DNA of 9,201 nt from an uncultured Verrucomicrobiales bacterium (GCA_946480965.1 CAMLMI010000173.1:1-9201); one strand, 5' to 3'. Shown: positions 1-7,249, counted from the first letter of the stretch. Numbers and translations: made by a program. The notes: a model not told the origin generated them from the letters alone.

Positions 1-1
1 C

Positions 2-553
2 CATGAGATCACCCAGGCGGATTTCGTCGTGGACCAGCTCTACTCGGACGTGCCATTGGCGGGCTTCGCCGCCGAAGCCTCGGCGTTTGGGAAAGCGGCG
101 GTGGTGGGTGGGTATGGGTGGGATCTGTTTCCCGGATTCATGGCTCCCGGGGAGATGCCTCCAACTGTTTGGGTCCACCCCGACCGACTGGAGGAAGCTC
201 TCAGGAATCTGGCCCTCGACGCGGTGGCCCGGGATGCCGCAGGCGCGGACGCGCGGACGTTCCTTCGGACAAACTGGTCCGAAACGGCTTTCGCCGAACG
301 ATTCGCCCGGCTGGTGGTCGGCGAGGTTCCGGACGACTGGTGGTTCCGCCCGGAATCCGTCCGTTACGCACATGGGCTTGGAATGGAGGAGACGGAGGCG
401 CGACGGTTGATCGGGGCGTTGATTGAACGGTCCGGGCCATCGGCGCTGGCGGTGGATCATCTGCCCGGCCTAGACGAACGCCTCACGGCCTTCGCCAAAG
501 GCGATTCCGGCGATTATCGGACGGTGGAGCCGGCGGCGAGCCGGTTGCGGTAA
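2..553 (+). CDS. Glycosyltransferase, C-terminal fragment (5' end outside window)
   Basis: The reading frame is open from the left edge to a TAA at 551-553, giving about 183 visible residues. There is a GTG codon at 29, but in-frame coding continues upstream of it (HEITQADFVV), so the gene very probably starts before the window. Near the start of the fragment the pattern ADFVVDQLYSD, then GFAAEASAFGKAAVV (visible residues 21-35), resembles the C-terminal nucleotide-sugar binding half of GT-B glycosyltransferases, where a Glu-Ala-x-Ala-x-Gly-Lys-x-x-Val segment follows the donor site. The rest is a helix-rich tail typical of these enzymes. It is expected to be cytoplasmic and to transfer a sugar during polysaccharide assembly; donor and acceptor cannot be read from the fragment. 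It converges with the minus-strand GT4 gene and overlaps its 3' end by 40 bp. The glycosyltransferase call is moderately sure; the exact family is not. Confidence 0.7.
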   Translation, partial: HEITQADFVVDQLYSDVPLAGFAAEASAFGKAAVVGGYGWDLFPGFMAPGEMPPTVWVHPDRLEEALRNLALDAVARDAAGADARTFLRTNWSETAFAERFARLVVGEVPDDWWFRPESVRYAHGLGMEETEARRLIGALIERSGPSALAVDHLPGLDERLTAFAKGDSGDYRTVEPAASRLR

Positions 554-1647
554 ACTTCCAGCGTCTTCGCCACCATGTGGTCGAGGGTGAACTCCGCCGG
601 AACGGTGCTCCGGATGGAAACACGGGGCAGCTCCAGTGCGAGGGCCATCTTCGCGGCGAGATCCTGCGGATCACGGGTGTTGATGATATAGCCGTTGAGG
701 CCGTCCCGCACGAGGTTGTTGAGTCCCTTTTCCGTGGTGGCCAGCACGGGAGTGCCCATCGCCAGCCCTTCGGAAACGGTGCGGCCCACGTTGCCCATCT
801 TCAACGAGGCGTTCACCAGCACGTCAGCCAGCGCGTAGATCTCGGGCATCTTCGAGTGCGAACCGGCGAAGACGAAGTGCTCCTCCAGTCCCAGCTTTTT
901 GACCCGCTCACGGAGCGTGTCCGCATAGGCCTCCTTGCCGGCACCGACGCCGCCCACGATCACTCCGACGACATCCGGCCGGCTGCGGCGGACGAGCCCG
1001 ATCGCGTCGATGAAGCTTTCGTAGTCCTTCAGCCAGGTGACGCGCCCCACGGACAGGATCACCTTGCGGCCGTGGAGTTGGTGCTTGGAACGGAACTCCT
1101 CGATGAACGCCGCGTCCACTCTGGACGGATCGAACACCTGCAAGTCCACTCCGCGCTGGATCACGGTGATGCGGGCATCGGGCACTCCGTAGTTTTCCTG
1201 GATGTAAGCGGCCACCACTTCGCTCACGCAGATCACATGGTCGCCGAAAGTCATCACCCGGCTGTAGGCGTTGACGCTGTTCATGCCGTGGACGGTGGTG
1301 ATGAAAGGACGGCGCGGATTGCGGTTAGCCAGCACACAGAGCCAGGCCGGAACTCGGCTGCGGGCGTGGATGATGGAGGGCTCGAGTTCCCGGAAAAGAC
1401 GGCGGAGCCGGACGGCGCGCCACGGCACGGTGAACGGGTTCTTCGAGGCGACATCGAGCGTCACGTGTCGGGCTCCGTCGCGTTCCATCTGCGGCACCAG
1501 CTTGCCGCCCTTGCTGACGACGATGCAGTCGGCCCCGTGTTTGGTGAACTCACGGCTCAGTTCCACCGTGCCTCGTTCCACGCCGCCCTCGTTCAGCGCG
1601 GGCAGGAGCTGGAGGATGCGAAGAGGCGGAGTCGAGTCGGATATCAT
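514..1647 (-). CDS. GT4-family (GT-B fold) glycosyltransferase
   Basis: This 377-residue protein is a normal length for a GT4 enzyme, which transfers a sugar from a nucleotide donor onto a growing lipid-linked glycan at the inner face of the membrane. The N-terminal acceptor domain starts with a beta strand and a glycine-rich loop (NEGGVERG, residues 19-26). HGMNS at 120-124 and VSEVVAAYI at 141-149 are typical mid-domain motifs. The C-terminal donor domain starts at ILSVGRVTWLKD (197-208) and contains GNVGRTVSEGLAMGTPVLAT (285-304). In the usual E-x7-E donor motif the second Glu is present (Glu293), but the first is Gly285. I chose the ATG at 1647 over longer in-frame options because homology begins there and it overlaps the stop of the upstream acyltransferase as ATGA. 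No Shine-Dalgarno motif precedes it, so translational coupling is likely. It is the last gene of the minus-strand series, and its 3' end overlaps the convergent plus-strand gene. The specific sugar is unknown. Confidence 0.88.
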   Translation of the reverse strand: MISDSTPPLRILQLLPALNEGGVERGTVELSREFTKHGADCIVVSKGGKLVPQMERDGARHVTLDVASKNPFTVPWRAVRLRRLFRELEPSIIHARSRVPAWLCVLANRNPRRPFITTVHGMNSVNAYSRVMTFGDHVICVSEVVAAYIQENYGVPDARITVIQRGVDLQVFDPSRVDAAFIEEFRSKHQLHGRKVILSVGRVTWLKDYESFIDAIGLVRRSRPDVVGVIVGGVGAGKEAYADTLRERVKKLGLEEHFVFAGSHSKMPEIYALADVLVNASLKMGNVGRTVSEGLAMGTPVLATTEKGLNNLVRDGLNGYIINTRDPQDLAAKMALALELPRVSIRSTVPAEFTLDHMVAKTLEVYRNRLAAGSTVR

Positions 1648-2303
1648 GGTGCCAGTTCGCGCAGAAAGCGCGCGGGATTGCCGGCCACGACATGGCGAGG
1701 CGCGACATCGCGAAGCACCACGCTGCCAATTCCGACCAAGCTGGCGCCGCCGAGGCGAACGCCGCCACGCACGCTGGCGTTGGCACCGAGGTAACAGGAT
1801 TCCTCCATCACCACGCCACCGGACAGGCACCCGCCGGAGGCGACACAGCCGAAGTCGCCGACTTGGCAGTCATGGCTGATGATCGCGCCCTGCAGCACGA
1901 TGACGTGGGCGCCTATCATCGCACGGGCGCCGACCATCGCTCCGGCCAAAAGCACCGAGCCCGGGCCGATGTTGGCGAAACGGGAGACGGACGCCTGCGG
2001 GTGGATGATCGTCTCGAAACGCTCCCACGGGACGCCCGTGGTCCGGAGGATGGCGGGTTTGCGCCAGAAGTTGTTGGGCGAACCCACGCCGTTCACGAAG
2101 ACACAGTCGGTCAGACGCGCGGCATCGGCCAGCCGGCCCAGCACCGGAAGCCCCTGTTGACGGGTTCCTTGGAGCGCGGGGTTGTCGTCGAGGAATCCTG
2201 CGCAGCCATAGACCAACCTTCCGGCCGTTTCGTTGATGGCCATCGCCGCGTCGAGGATGTCGAGGCAGTTGCCGCCGGTGCCGAGGATGACGAGCCGTTT
2301 CAC
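1644..2303 (-). CDS. PglD/NeuD-like sugar acyltransferase (left-handed beta-helix)
   Basis: This 219-residue protein has the two-part build of PglD/NeuD-family acyltransferases. An N-terminal Rossmann-like domain (RLVILGTGGNCLDILDAA, from residue 3) binds the nucleotide-sugar, and a C-terminal hexapeptide-repeat helix (about residues 100-207) binds acetyl-CoA. The His-Asp pair in IISHDCQVGD (His144, Asp145) matches the catalytic base region of PglD. VAGNPARFL near the end is the usual closing motif. The glycine loop reads GGN where PglD and NeuD normally have GGH. The start is GTG at 2303, which overlaps the TGA of the preceding aminotransferase as GTGA, and no Shine-Dalgarno sequence is visible. 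Placement directly after an aminotransferase and a nucleotide-sugar SDR suggests it N-acylates the amino group they install, as PglD does in bacillosamine synthesis. O-acetylation (NeuD role) is the alternative. The family is confident, the substrate inferred. Confidence 0.87.
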   Translation of the reverse strand: MKRLVILGTGGNCLDILDAAMAINETAGRLVYGCAGFLDDNPALQGTRQQGLPVLGRLADAARLTDCVFVNGVGSPNNFWRKPAILRTTGVPWERFETIIHPQASVSRFANIGPGSVLLAGAMVGARAMIGAHVIVLQGAIISHDCQVGDFGCVASGGCLSGGVVMEESCYLGANASVRGGVRLGGASLVGIGSVVLRDVAPRHVVAGNPARFLRELAP

Positions 2304-3445
2304 GGAAGAGAACAGGACCGGAGAGCGCTTTTCAGGACGGAGACCACTCGGTCGATGTCGGCCTCGGTCAGCAGCGGATGCAGCGGCAGGGCGAGGCCGC
2401 AGGTGGCGAGGCGGGTTGAGACCGGGCAGAGGTCTTCTGGAGCCAGGAATCGTTCGCCCCAGACCAGACCGGTATGGCCGGCCACGGATCCCGGCCCGGT
2501 CTCGATGCCCTGGGCTTTGCAGTGGGCCTGAACGCGGGCGCGTTCCTCGGGCGACGACAGCACGACCATGAAGGTCTGCCAGGTGTGTTCGGGATCGTTC
2601 GACGGCAACGCCACTCCGGGCACGCCTGCCAGGGCTTCAAAATACCGCGCGGCCAGCCGCCGTTTGATCTCCAAGATGCCGGCGAAGCGATCCATCTGCG
2701 CGCGACCGACGGCGGCTTGGAACTCCGTCAGCCGGTAGTTGAACCCCGCGCTGGTGAATTCGCGCTGGCCATCGCGCATTTCTTGTCCGTGGTTGCGGAG
2801 GGCGCGCAGCGCGTCGGCCACGGCTGCATCCTTCGTGAGGACGACTCCACCTTCGCCCGTGCTGATGGATTTGCGGGGATGGAAACTGAAGACGGTGCTG
2901 CCGCCGAAATGGCCCAGCGGCGTCCCTTGGCAGCCCGCGCCCAGGGCGCAGGCGGCGTCCTCCAGCACGAGCAAACCTTCGGCGCGGGCCACGTCCAAGA
3001 GTTCGGCCATCGGCGCGGCGAGGCCGAACTCATGCACGGCGACGACGGCTTTAGGACGGCCGATTTGCAGCCGTTTCACCCGCTCCAACCCTTGGCGCAG
3101 GGTCGCGGCGGTGAGGTTGTAGGTGGCCGGGTCCACGTCGATGAAGAATGGAACCGCGCCGACCTGCGCGGCCATGTTCGCGGCCGAGGGCCAGGCGAAG
3201 CTGGGAATGAGCACCACGTCGCCCGGGCCGATGCCGTGGGCCAGATACATCAGGTGCAGGCCGGCTGTGGCGGAGGAGACGGCGACGCCGTGGGGCATGT
3301 CGTGGAGCGCGGCCACCGCTTGCTCGAACGCGGCGACCTCCGGTCCCTGCACGACCCAGCCGCTGTCGAGCACGCGCTTCAGCGCTGCGGCTTCCTCCTC
3401 GCCGAACCACGGTTTGGCTAGGGTGATGGGGGCGGGGGCGCTCAT
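2300..3445 (-). CDS. DegT/DnrJ/EryC1/StrS aminotransferase (second, ArnB/PglE-like type)
   Basis: A PLP-dependent sugar aminotransferase of 381 residues, a usual family length. It would transfer an amino group, normally from glutamate, to a keto nucleotide-sugar in the cytoplasm. The PLP lysine is Lys192 in [15 protein letters not shown] (186-200). The aspartate that contacts the PLP ring nitrogen is Asp163 in [10 protein letters not shown], and substrate-loop features such as [10 protein letters not shown] (28-37) and NHGQE (218-222) are present. Position 166 is Cys where many relatives have Gln or His. I chose the ATG at 3445 because it overlaps the stop of the SDR gene as ATGA; an in-frame GTG at 3460 would add five residues. 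A short GCGGAAAAC precedes the ATG. Its place between a dehydratase-type SDR and a PglD-like acyltransferase suggests it aminates a 4-keto-6-deoxy sugar, although 3-amination is possible. It is clearly different in sequence from the other aminotransferase at 4411-5529. Confidence 0.9.
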   Translation of the reverse strand: MSAPAPITLAKPWFGEEEAAALKRVLDSGWVVQGPEVAAFEQAVAALHDMPHGVAVSSATAGLHLMYLAHGIGPGDVVLIPSFAWPSAANMAAQVGAVPFFIDVDPATYNLTAATLRQGLERVKRLQIGRPKAVVAVHEFGLAAPMAELLDVARAEGLLVLEDAACALGAGCQGTPLGHFGGSTVFSFHPRKSISTGEGGVVLTKDAAVADALRALRNHGQEMRDGQREFTSAGFNYRLTEFQAAVGRAQMDRFAGILEIKRRLAARYFEALAGVPGVALPSNDPEHTWQTFMVVLSSPEERARVQAHCKAQGIETGPGSVAGHTGLVWGERFLAPEDLCPVSTRLATCGLALPLHPLLTEADIDRVVSVLKSALRSCSLP

Positions 3446-4392
3446 GTTTTCCGCATCCACTCGGCGGTGCGGAGAATGCCTTCGTCGAGGTCGATCTGGG
3501 CCTTGAAGCCGAGATCCTCCTCGATCTTGTTCACGCTGGGGATGCGCAGGCCGATGTCGGCCGAGAGCGAGGGTTTGAAGACGATCTTTGACTTGGACTG
3601 CAACACGCGGCAGACGGTCTGGGCGAGGCCGAGCACGGTGATGACGGCGCGGGCGTTTCCGATGTTATAGGACTGGCCGATGGCCTTGGGCGAGCTGAGG
3701 CAGCGCATGAGGCACTCGACGAAGTCGTCCACATAGCACCAGGCGCGGATCTGGTTGCCGTCGCCGTATATGAAGATGTCCTCGTTGTTGAGCGCTCGCT
3801 TGATGAAGATCTGCATTGCGCCTTCGCCGGTCTGGCCGGGGCCATAGACGTTGAAGGGGCGGACGGTGACGACAGGGAGGCCGTGCTTCTGCTGGTAGGC
3901 CTTGGCGAGGTGTTCGCCGGCCAGCTTGCTGACGGCATAGACCCAGCGGGCCTCGCCGGCGGAGCCGGCCACGGCCACATCCCCTTCCGAGGAGTTGTAG
4001 GCCATCGTGCCGAAGATTTCGGACGTGGAGAAATCGAGCAACCGGTCGGTGATCCCGTTCCTCTGTGCGGCGCGGAGCACGTTGGCGGTGCCGATGAGAT
4101 TCACTTCCCAGGTTAGGACTGGGTCGCGAATGACGGTGTCGATGCCGGCGATGGCGGCGGCGTGGACCACGAGGTCGAACCCTTTCAACGAGGCTTCCAG
4201 CTTGGCGGCGTCGAGCACGTCGCCTTGGATGACCGTGAGGTTCGGGTGGTTCCGCAGGCCGCTGCCCGTGAGGGTGTCGCGGGTGAAGTTGTCATACACC
4301 GTGATGCGGTTGGTGTCCGCAAGGCGACGGATCAGAGTGTTGGCGATGAAGCCGGCACCGCCGGTGATGAAGATTTTCTTGTTCTGGATCAT
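3442..4392 (-). CDS. NAD-dependent nucleotide-sugar dehydratase/epimerase (extended SDR)
   Basis: A 316-residue extended short-chain dehydrogenase/reductase acting on an NDP-sugar in the cytoplasm. The NAD-binding Rossmann motif is ITGGAGFIA (9-17): Gly11, Gly14 and Ala17, with Ala in place of the usual third glycine. The acidic residue at the end of the second strand (Asp34 in VYDNF) suggests NAD rather than NADP. The catalytic pair is Tyr152-x3-Lys156 (YAVSK). The active-site segment STSEIFG (122-128) carries Glu125, as in 4,6-dehydratases and UDP-glucuronate decarboxylases, rather than the SSS or SSA of most 4-epimerases. [10 protein letters not shown] (178-187) and [15 protein letters not shown] (209-223) are standard substrate-domain motifs. 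The ATG at 4392 lies 18 bp after the upstream aminotransferase stop with no clear Shine-Dalgarno sequence, and its stop overlaps the next start (ATGA). A 4,6-dehydratase feeding the next aminotransferase is my preferred reading. A 4-epimerase or decarboxylase cannot be excluded. Confidence 0.9.
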   Translation of the reverse strand: MIQNKKIFITGGAGFIANTLIRRLADTNRITVYDNFTRDTLTGSGLRNHPNLTVIQGDVLDAAKLEASLKGFDLVVHAAAIAGIDTVIRDPVLTWEVNLIGTANVLRAAQRNGITDRLLDFSTSEIFGTMAYNSSEGDVAVAGSAGEARWVYAVSKLAGEHLAKAYQQKHGLPVVTVRPFNVYGPGQTGEGAMQIFIKRALNNEDIFIYGDGNQIRAWCYVDDFVECLMRCLSSPKAIGQSYNIGNARAVITVLGLAQTVCRVLQSKSKIVFKPSLSADIGLRIPSVNKIEEDLGFKAQIDLDEGILRTAEWMRKT

Positions 4393-4410
4393 GGGCGGTT
4401 TTCCGATCCG

Positions 4411-5529
4411 TCACCGGTAGAATTCGGCGATGGTTTCTACGACGTAGGCCTGTTGCTCGGGCGTGATCTCGGGATAGACCGGCACGGCCACGGTGTCGCG
4501 GGCGGCGGCCTCGCTGGCGGGGAAATCGCCGGGCTTGCCGCCGAGATACGCGAAGCATTCCTGGAGATGGAACGGCACGGGGTAATAGACCTCGTTGCCG
4601 ATGCCCGCCTGGGTGAGGTGCTTCTGGAGGGCGTCGCGACGCTCCACGCGGAGGACGTATTGGTTGTAGATGTGGCGGCGTTCCTGGGCCTCGAAGGGCG
4701 TCTTCACGAGCCCGCGCCGCACCAATCCGGACTGCTGGAAGAGGGAGTTGTAACGGGCGGCGTTCTCCTGGCGACGGGCGGTCCAGCCGTCGAGATAGGG
4801 CAGCTTGGCCTCGACGATGGCGGCCTGGAGCGCGTCCAAGCGGAAATTTCCCCCGATGACCTTGTGGAAGTATTTCGGCTTGGAGCCGTGGGCGCGGAAG
4901 ATGCGGAGCTTCTCGGCGCGTTCCGCGTCGCACGCGGTGACGAGGCCGCCGTCGCCGGCGCAGCCGAGGTTCTTGGACGGGAAGAAGGAGAAGCAGCCGT
5001 AGTGGCCGATGGAGCCGGCGCGGCGTCCCTTGTATTCGGAACCGATGGCCTGGGCGGCGTCCTCGATCACCACCAGATTGCGGCGCTGGGCGATTTCCAT
5101 GATCGGGTCCATGTCGGCCATCTGGCCGAAGAGGTGGACGGGGATGATCGCCTTGGTGCGGGGCGTGATGGCGGCTTCGATCAGGTCGGGCCGGAGATTG
5201 TAGGTCTCGGGATCGATGTCCACGAAGACGGGTTTGGCCCCCACACGGGCGACGCAGCCGGCGGTGGCGAAGAAGGAATGCGGGGAGGTGATCACCTCGT
5301 CGCCCGGGCCGATGCCCTCGACCATGAGCGCGACCAGCAGGGCGTCGGTTCCGGAGGAGACGCCGATGGCGTGGGCGCTGCCGCAATACGGGGCGAGCTT
5401 CTCCTCGCACTGCTGCACCGTCGGACCGAGGATGAAATACTGGGATTCCATGACCCGGGCGATGGCCTGGTCGATGTCGGGCTTGATGGCGCGATACTGC
5501 GCCTTGAGGTCCAGCAGCGGAACTTGCAT
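4411..5529 (-). CDS. WbpE-like DegT-family aminotransferase (UDP-sugar 3-transaminase)
   Basis: A 372-residue PLP aminotransferase. The PLP lysine is Lys186 in SFFPSKNLGCAGDGG (181-195), a signature of the WbpE/WlbC and related 3-aminosugar group. Asp157 and Gln160 in IEDAAQAIGS contact the cofactor. VPLLDLKAQY at the N-terminus, SSGTDALLVAL (58-68), HLFGQMADMDPI (132-143) and NEVYYPVPFHLQ (312-323) are also typical. In the known pathway WbpE converts UDP-2-acetamido-3-keto-uronate to the 3-amino sugar with glutamate as donor. The enzymes expected before and after it (a Gfo/Idh oxidoreductase and a WbpD-like acetyltransferase) are encoded immediately upstream in the same direction, which supports the role. 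The start is ATG at 5529, 65 bp after the acetyltransferase stop, and no Shine-Dalgarno motif is visible. A QdtB/FdtB-like 3-aminase for a deoxyhexose is the main alternative. Family very sure, substrate moderately sure. Confidence 0.92.
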   Translation of the reverse strand: MQVPLLDLKAQYRAIKPDIDQAIARVMESQYFILGPTVQQCEEKLAPYCGSAHAIGVSSGTDALLVALMVEGIGPGDEVITSPHSFFATAGCVARVGAKPVFVDIDPETYNLRPDLIEAAITPRTKAIIPVHLFGQMADMDPIMEIAQRRNLVVIEDAAQAIGSEYKGRRAGSIGHYGCFSFFPSKNLGCAGDGGLVTACDAERAEKLRIFRAHGSKPKYFHKVIGGNFRLDALQAAIVEAKLPYLDGWTARRQENAARYNSLFQQSGLVRRGLVKTPFEAQERRHIYNQYVLRVERRDALQKHLTQAGIGNEVYYPVPFHLQECFAYLGGKPGDFPASEAAARDTVAVPVYPEITPEQQAYVVETIAEFYR

Positions 5530-5570
5530 GTGGGTTGTGGTTAACCAGAAATCCCGGTGGCAGGGAACAA

Positions 5571-5589
5571 CGAAAAGCCCCGCTTTCCG
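5571..5589 (-). terminator. Terminator-like hairpin between acetyltransferase and WbpE-like gene
   Basis: Read on the minus strand, CGGAAAGC and GCTTTTCG form an 8-bp stem with one G-U pair around a GGG triloop. It begins 5 nt after the stop of the acetyltransferase gene and is followed by TTGTT. It resembles a short intrinsic terminator or attenuator, but the T-tract is interrupted and the same-strand genes continue 40 bp later. It could therefore cause partial termination or stabilise the upstream mRNA. The position and base pairing are seen directly; the function is inferred. Confidence 0.35.
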
Positions 5590-5594
5590 GTCGC

Positions 5595-6242
5595 TCAGGC
5601 TTTGGGGCTGAAATGTCGGTAGCCTTCGCGGCCTTCGCGCAGTGCCTCGGGCAACGGCGCTTCCTCATCTTGTTCCACGCAGCGCAGCCGGCCGTTCTCC
5701 TCGACGTAGCTCCAGCCTGATTCGGGGCAGACGAGCTTGCACTCGGCATTCGGGCGGAGCGGATGGCCGTGGCGGCTGACCCAGCCGTGTTGGCGCGCGG
5801 GCACGCCAAGCATGAGCGCGTAGTCGGGCACGTCCTGGGTGACGACCGCGCCCGCGCCGATCAATGCGTAGCGGCCGATGGTGGTGCCGCAGACGATGGT
5901 GGCGTTGGCCCCGACGCTCGCGCCGCGCCGGATGAGCGTCTTCTCGTAGAGCTTCTTCCGGACGATCTGGGAGCGCGGATTGCTGATGTTCGTCAAAACG
6001 CAGGAGGGCCCCAGGAAAACGTCGTCCTCGACCTCCACGCCGGAGTAGATGGCGACATTGTTCTGCACCTTCACGTTGTCGCCGATGCGGACGCCGTCGC
6101 CGACCATGGTGTTCTGGCCGAAGCTGCAGTGCCTTCCGATCTTCGCCTGCGCGCAGACGTGGGCGAAGTGCCAGATGCGCGTGCCTTCCCCGATCTCGCA
6201 GGGTTGGTCGATAACGGCGGTTTCATGGGCGAAGAAGCTCAT
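5595..6242 (-). CDS. WbpD-like N-acetyltransferase (left-handed beta-helix)
   Basis: A 215-residue hexapeptide-repeat acyltransferase. Repeats run from about residue 10 to 148, for example CEIGEGTRIWHFAHV (15-29), ASVGANATIVCGTTIG (108-123) and YALIGAGAVVTQDVP (125-139), ending with the LGVPARQHGW closing motif. SGVEVEDDVFLGPSCVLTN (67-85) is strongly characteristic of the WbpD/WlbB group. That group uses acetyl-CoA to N-acetylate the 3-amino group of UDP-GlcNAc(3NH2)A in the cytoplasm. After the helix there is a tail of about 65 residues with Cys168, Cys172 and Cys188 around CPESGWSY. I chose the ATG at 6242 because the family homology begins there and it overlaps the stop of the oxidoreductase gene as ATGA. 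A run GGGGGGA lies about 7 nt upstream and could act as a ribosome binding site. In-frame sequence further upstream is antisense-like arginine-rich translation with no homology. Its neighbours, the oxidoreductase and the WbpE-like aminotransferase, supply the matching pathway steps. Confidence 0.9.
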   Translation of the reverse strand: MSFFAHETAVIDQPCEIGEGTRIWHFAHVCAQAKIGRHCSFGQNTMVGDGVRIGDNVKVQNNVAIYSGVEVEDDVFLGPSCVLTNISNPRSQIVRKKLYEKTLIRRGASVGANATIVCGTTIGRYALIGAGAVVTQDVPDYALMLGVPARQHGWVSRHGHPLRPNAECKLVCPESGWSYVEENGRLRCVEQDEEAPLPEALREGREGYRHFSPKA

Positions 6243-7249
6243 GGTGCGTCCCCCCGCGACAGCCGCACGCCGCGTCCTTGCTGGTCCATCGACTGTTGGC
6301 AGGCTTCCAGGACTTGGAGCACACGCAGTCCGGTCTCGCCGCCGCTCAACGGGGCGCGGCGCGTGGCGATGCACTCAAGGAAGTCGCGGCACTCGGCTTC
6401 GAGCGGCTCGGCTTTCTCGATGGCGATCTTCTCCACGTCCTGGCTGTGCAGGATGGGCTGTCCGTCCTGCACGGTGACGTGCTGGTTGTAGAGCAGGAGC
6501 TTCTCCTCGGCGGGAGCCATGTCGTTGAAGACGGCCATGCGTTCGGTGCCCACGACGACGAGCTTCTGTTCTTTGAAGGGGTTCAGCCAGCTCACGAAGA
6601 TGTGGGCGTGGACGTTCTCCGCGAAGTGCAGGGTGGATACCGTGACGTCCGCGAGGTGCCCGTGAACGAAGGCCGACCCCCGGCAGGAAACCTCCTCGGG
6701 CAAAGCTCCGACGAGCCGGAGAATCACCGCGACATCGTGCGGTGCGAAGCTCCAAAGGGCGTTCTCCTCGGTGCGGATTTTCCCGAAGTTCAGCCGGTTC
6801 GAATAGATGTAGCGGATGCGGCCCAAGCGGCCCTCGGCGATCAGCTTCCGCAGCGCGAGCACGGCCGGATGGTATTCCAGGATGTGTCCGACCATGAGGA
6901 CGCGGTTGGCCGCTTTGGCCGCCGCCAGCATCTCACGGCCTTCGGTGGAACTCATGGCCATCGGCTTCTCGACGAACACGTCCTTTCCGGCCGCGAGACA
7001 TTGCTTCGCGAGCGGCAGGTGTGTGACGGCGGGCGTTGCGAGGGCGACTCCGTCGATGCCCGGCATGGCCAGCACCTCCTCGATGGACTTGCAGACTGGA
7101 ATTCTGGGGGCGAGTTCGGCGGCCTTGGCGCGGCCGGCATCGGTCGGGTCGCAGACGACGCGGAGCGCGCCGAGCTTGTGGAAGTTGCGGACGAGGTTCT
7201 TGCCCCAATAACCGCAGCCGATGGCCGCCACGCCGGGAGTGTTGCTCAT
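6239..7249 (-). CDS. Gfo/Idh/MocA-family NAD(P)-dependent sugar oxidoreductase
   Basis: A 336-residue protein with the two-domain layout of the Gfo/Idh/MocA family. The N-terminal Rossmann fold has AIGCGYWGKNLVRNF (9-23; Gly11, Gly13, Gly16). The family-defining EKP motif is at 94-96 with catalytic-site Lys95, and GHILEYHPAV (121-130) follows. The C-terminal domain has SFAPHDVAVIL (167-177), whose His171 and Asp172 match the usual catalytic His/Asp region. In context it is the likely 3-dehydrogenase that oxidises a UDP-N-acetyl-uronic acid before the WbpE-like transaminase, the role filled by WbpB/WlbA. Its N-terminus is not the GAAGYIAPRHM type I recall for classical WbpB, so equivalence is by position and family rather than close identity. 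The ATG at 7249 follows a 101-bp gap and has no clear Shine-Dalgarno motif. Its stop overlaps the acetyltransferase start. Family very sure, exact substrate inferred. Confidence 0.9.
   Translation of the reverse strand: MSNTPGVAAIGCGYWGKNLVRNFHKLGALRVVCDPTDAGRAKAAELAPRIPVCKSIEEVLAMPGIDGVALATPAVTHLPLAKQCLAAGKDVFVEKPMAMSSTEGREMLAAAKAANRVLMVGHILEYHPAVLALRKLIAEGRLGRIRYIYSNRLNFGKIRTEENALWSFAPHDVAVILRLVGALPEEVSCRGSAFVHGHLADVTVSTLHFAENVHAHIFVSWLNPFKEQKLVVVGTERMAVFNDMAPAEEKLLLYNQHVTVQDGQPILHSQDVEKIAIEKAEPLEAECRDFLECIATRRAPLSGGETGLRVLQVLEACQQSMDQQGRGVRLSRGDAP

Noticed and set aside
528..546. Inverted repeat in the convergent overlap considered as a bidirectional terminator
   Set aside because: The stem is only 7 bp with one G-T pair, has no T-tract on either strand, and lies within the coding ends of both genes in a GC-rich region where such stems are common. 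It is mentioned only as part of the overlap finding.
577..1794. A 405-codon plus-strand open frame opposite the GT4 gene
   Set aside because: It is His/Asp/Val-rich antisense translation without a motif; the minus-strand GT4 reading is clearly real.
4162..5544. A 460-codon plus-strand open frame opposite the WbpE-like gene and the start of the SDR
   Set aside because: Its composition (runs of Gly, Val, Asp, His) is typical of the complement of codons with G or C in third position. No domain is visible, and the opposite strand has strong family motifs.
5538..5547. 10-bp palindrome TGGTTAACCA just upstream of the WbpE-like start
   Set aside because: Perfect 10-bp palindromes are expected several times in 9 kb. 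There is no second copy or recognisable operator pattern.
4292..5809. A 505-codon minus-strand open frame overlapping the WbpE-like gene in another frame
   Set aside because: It is very rich in Arg, Pro and His with no domain, and shifts frame relative to genuine conserved residues. It is an out-of-frame shadow.
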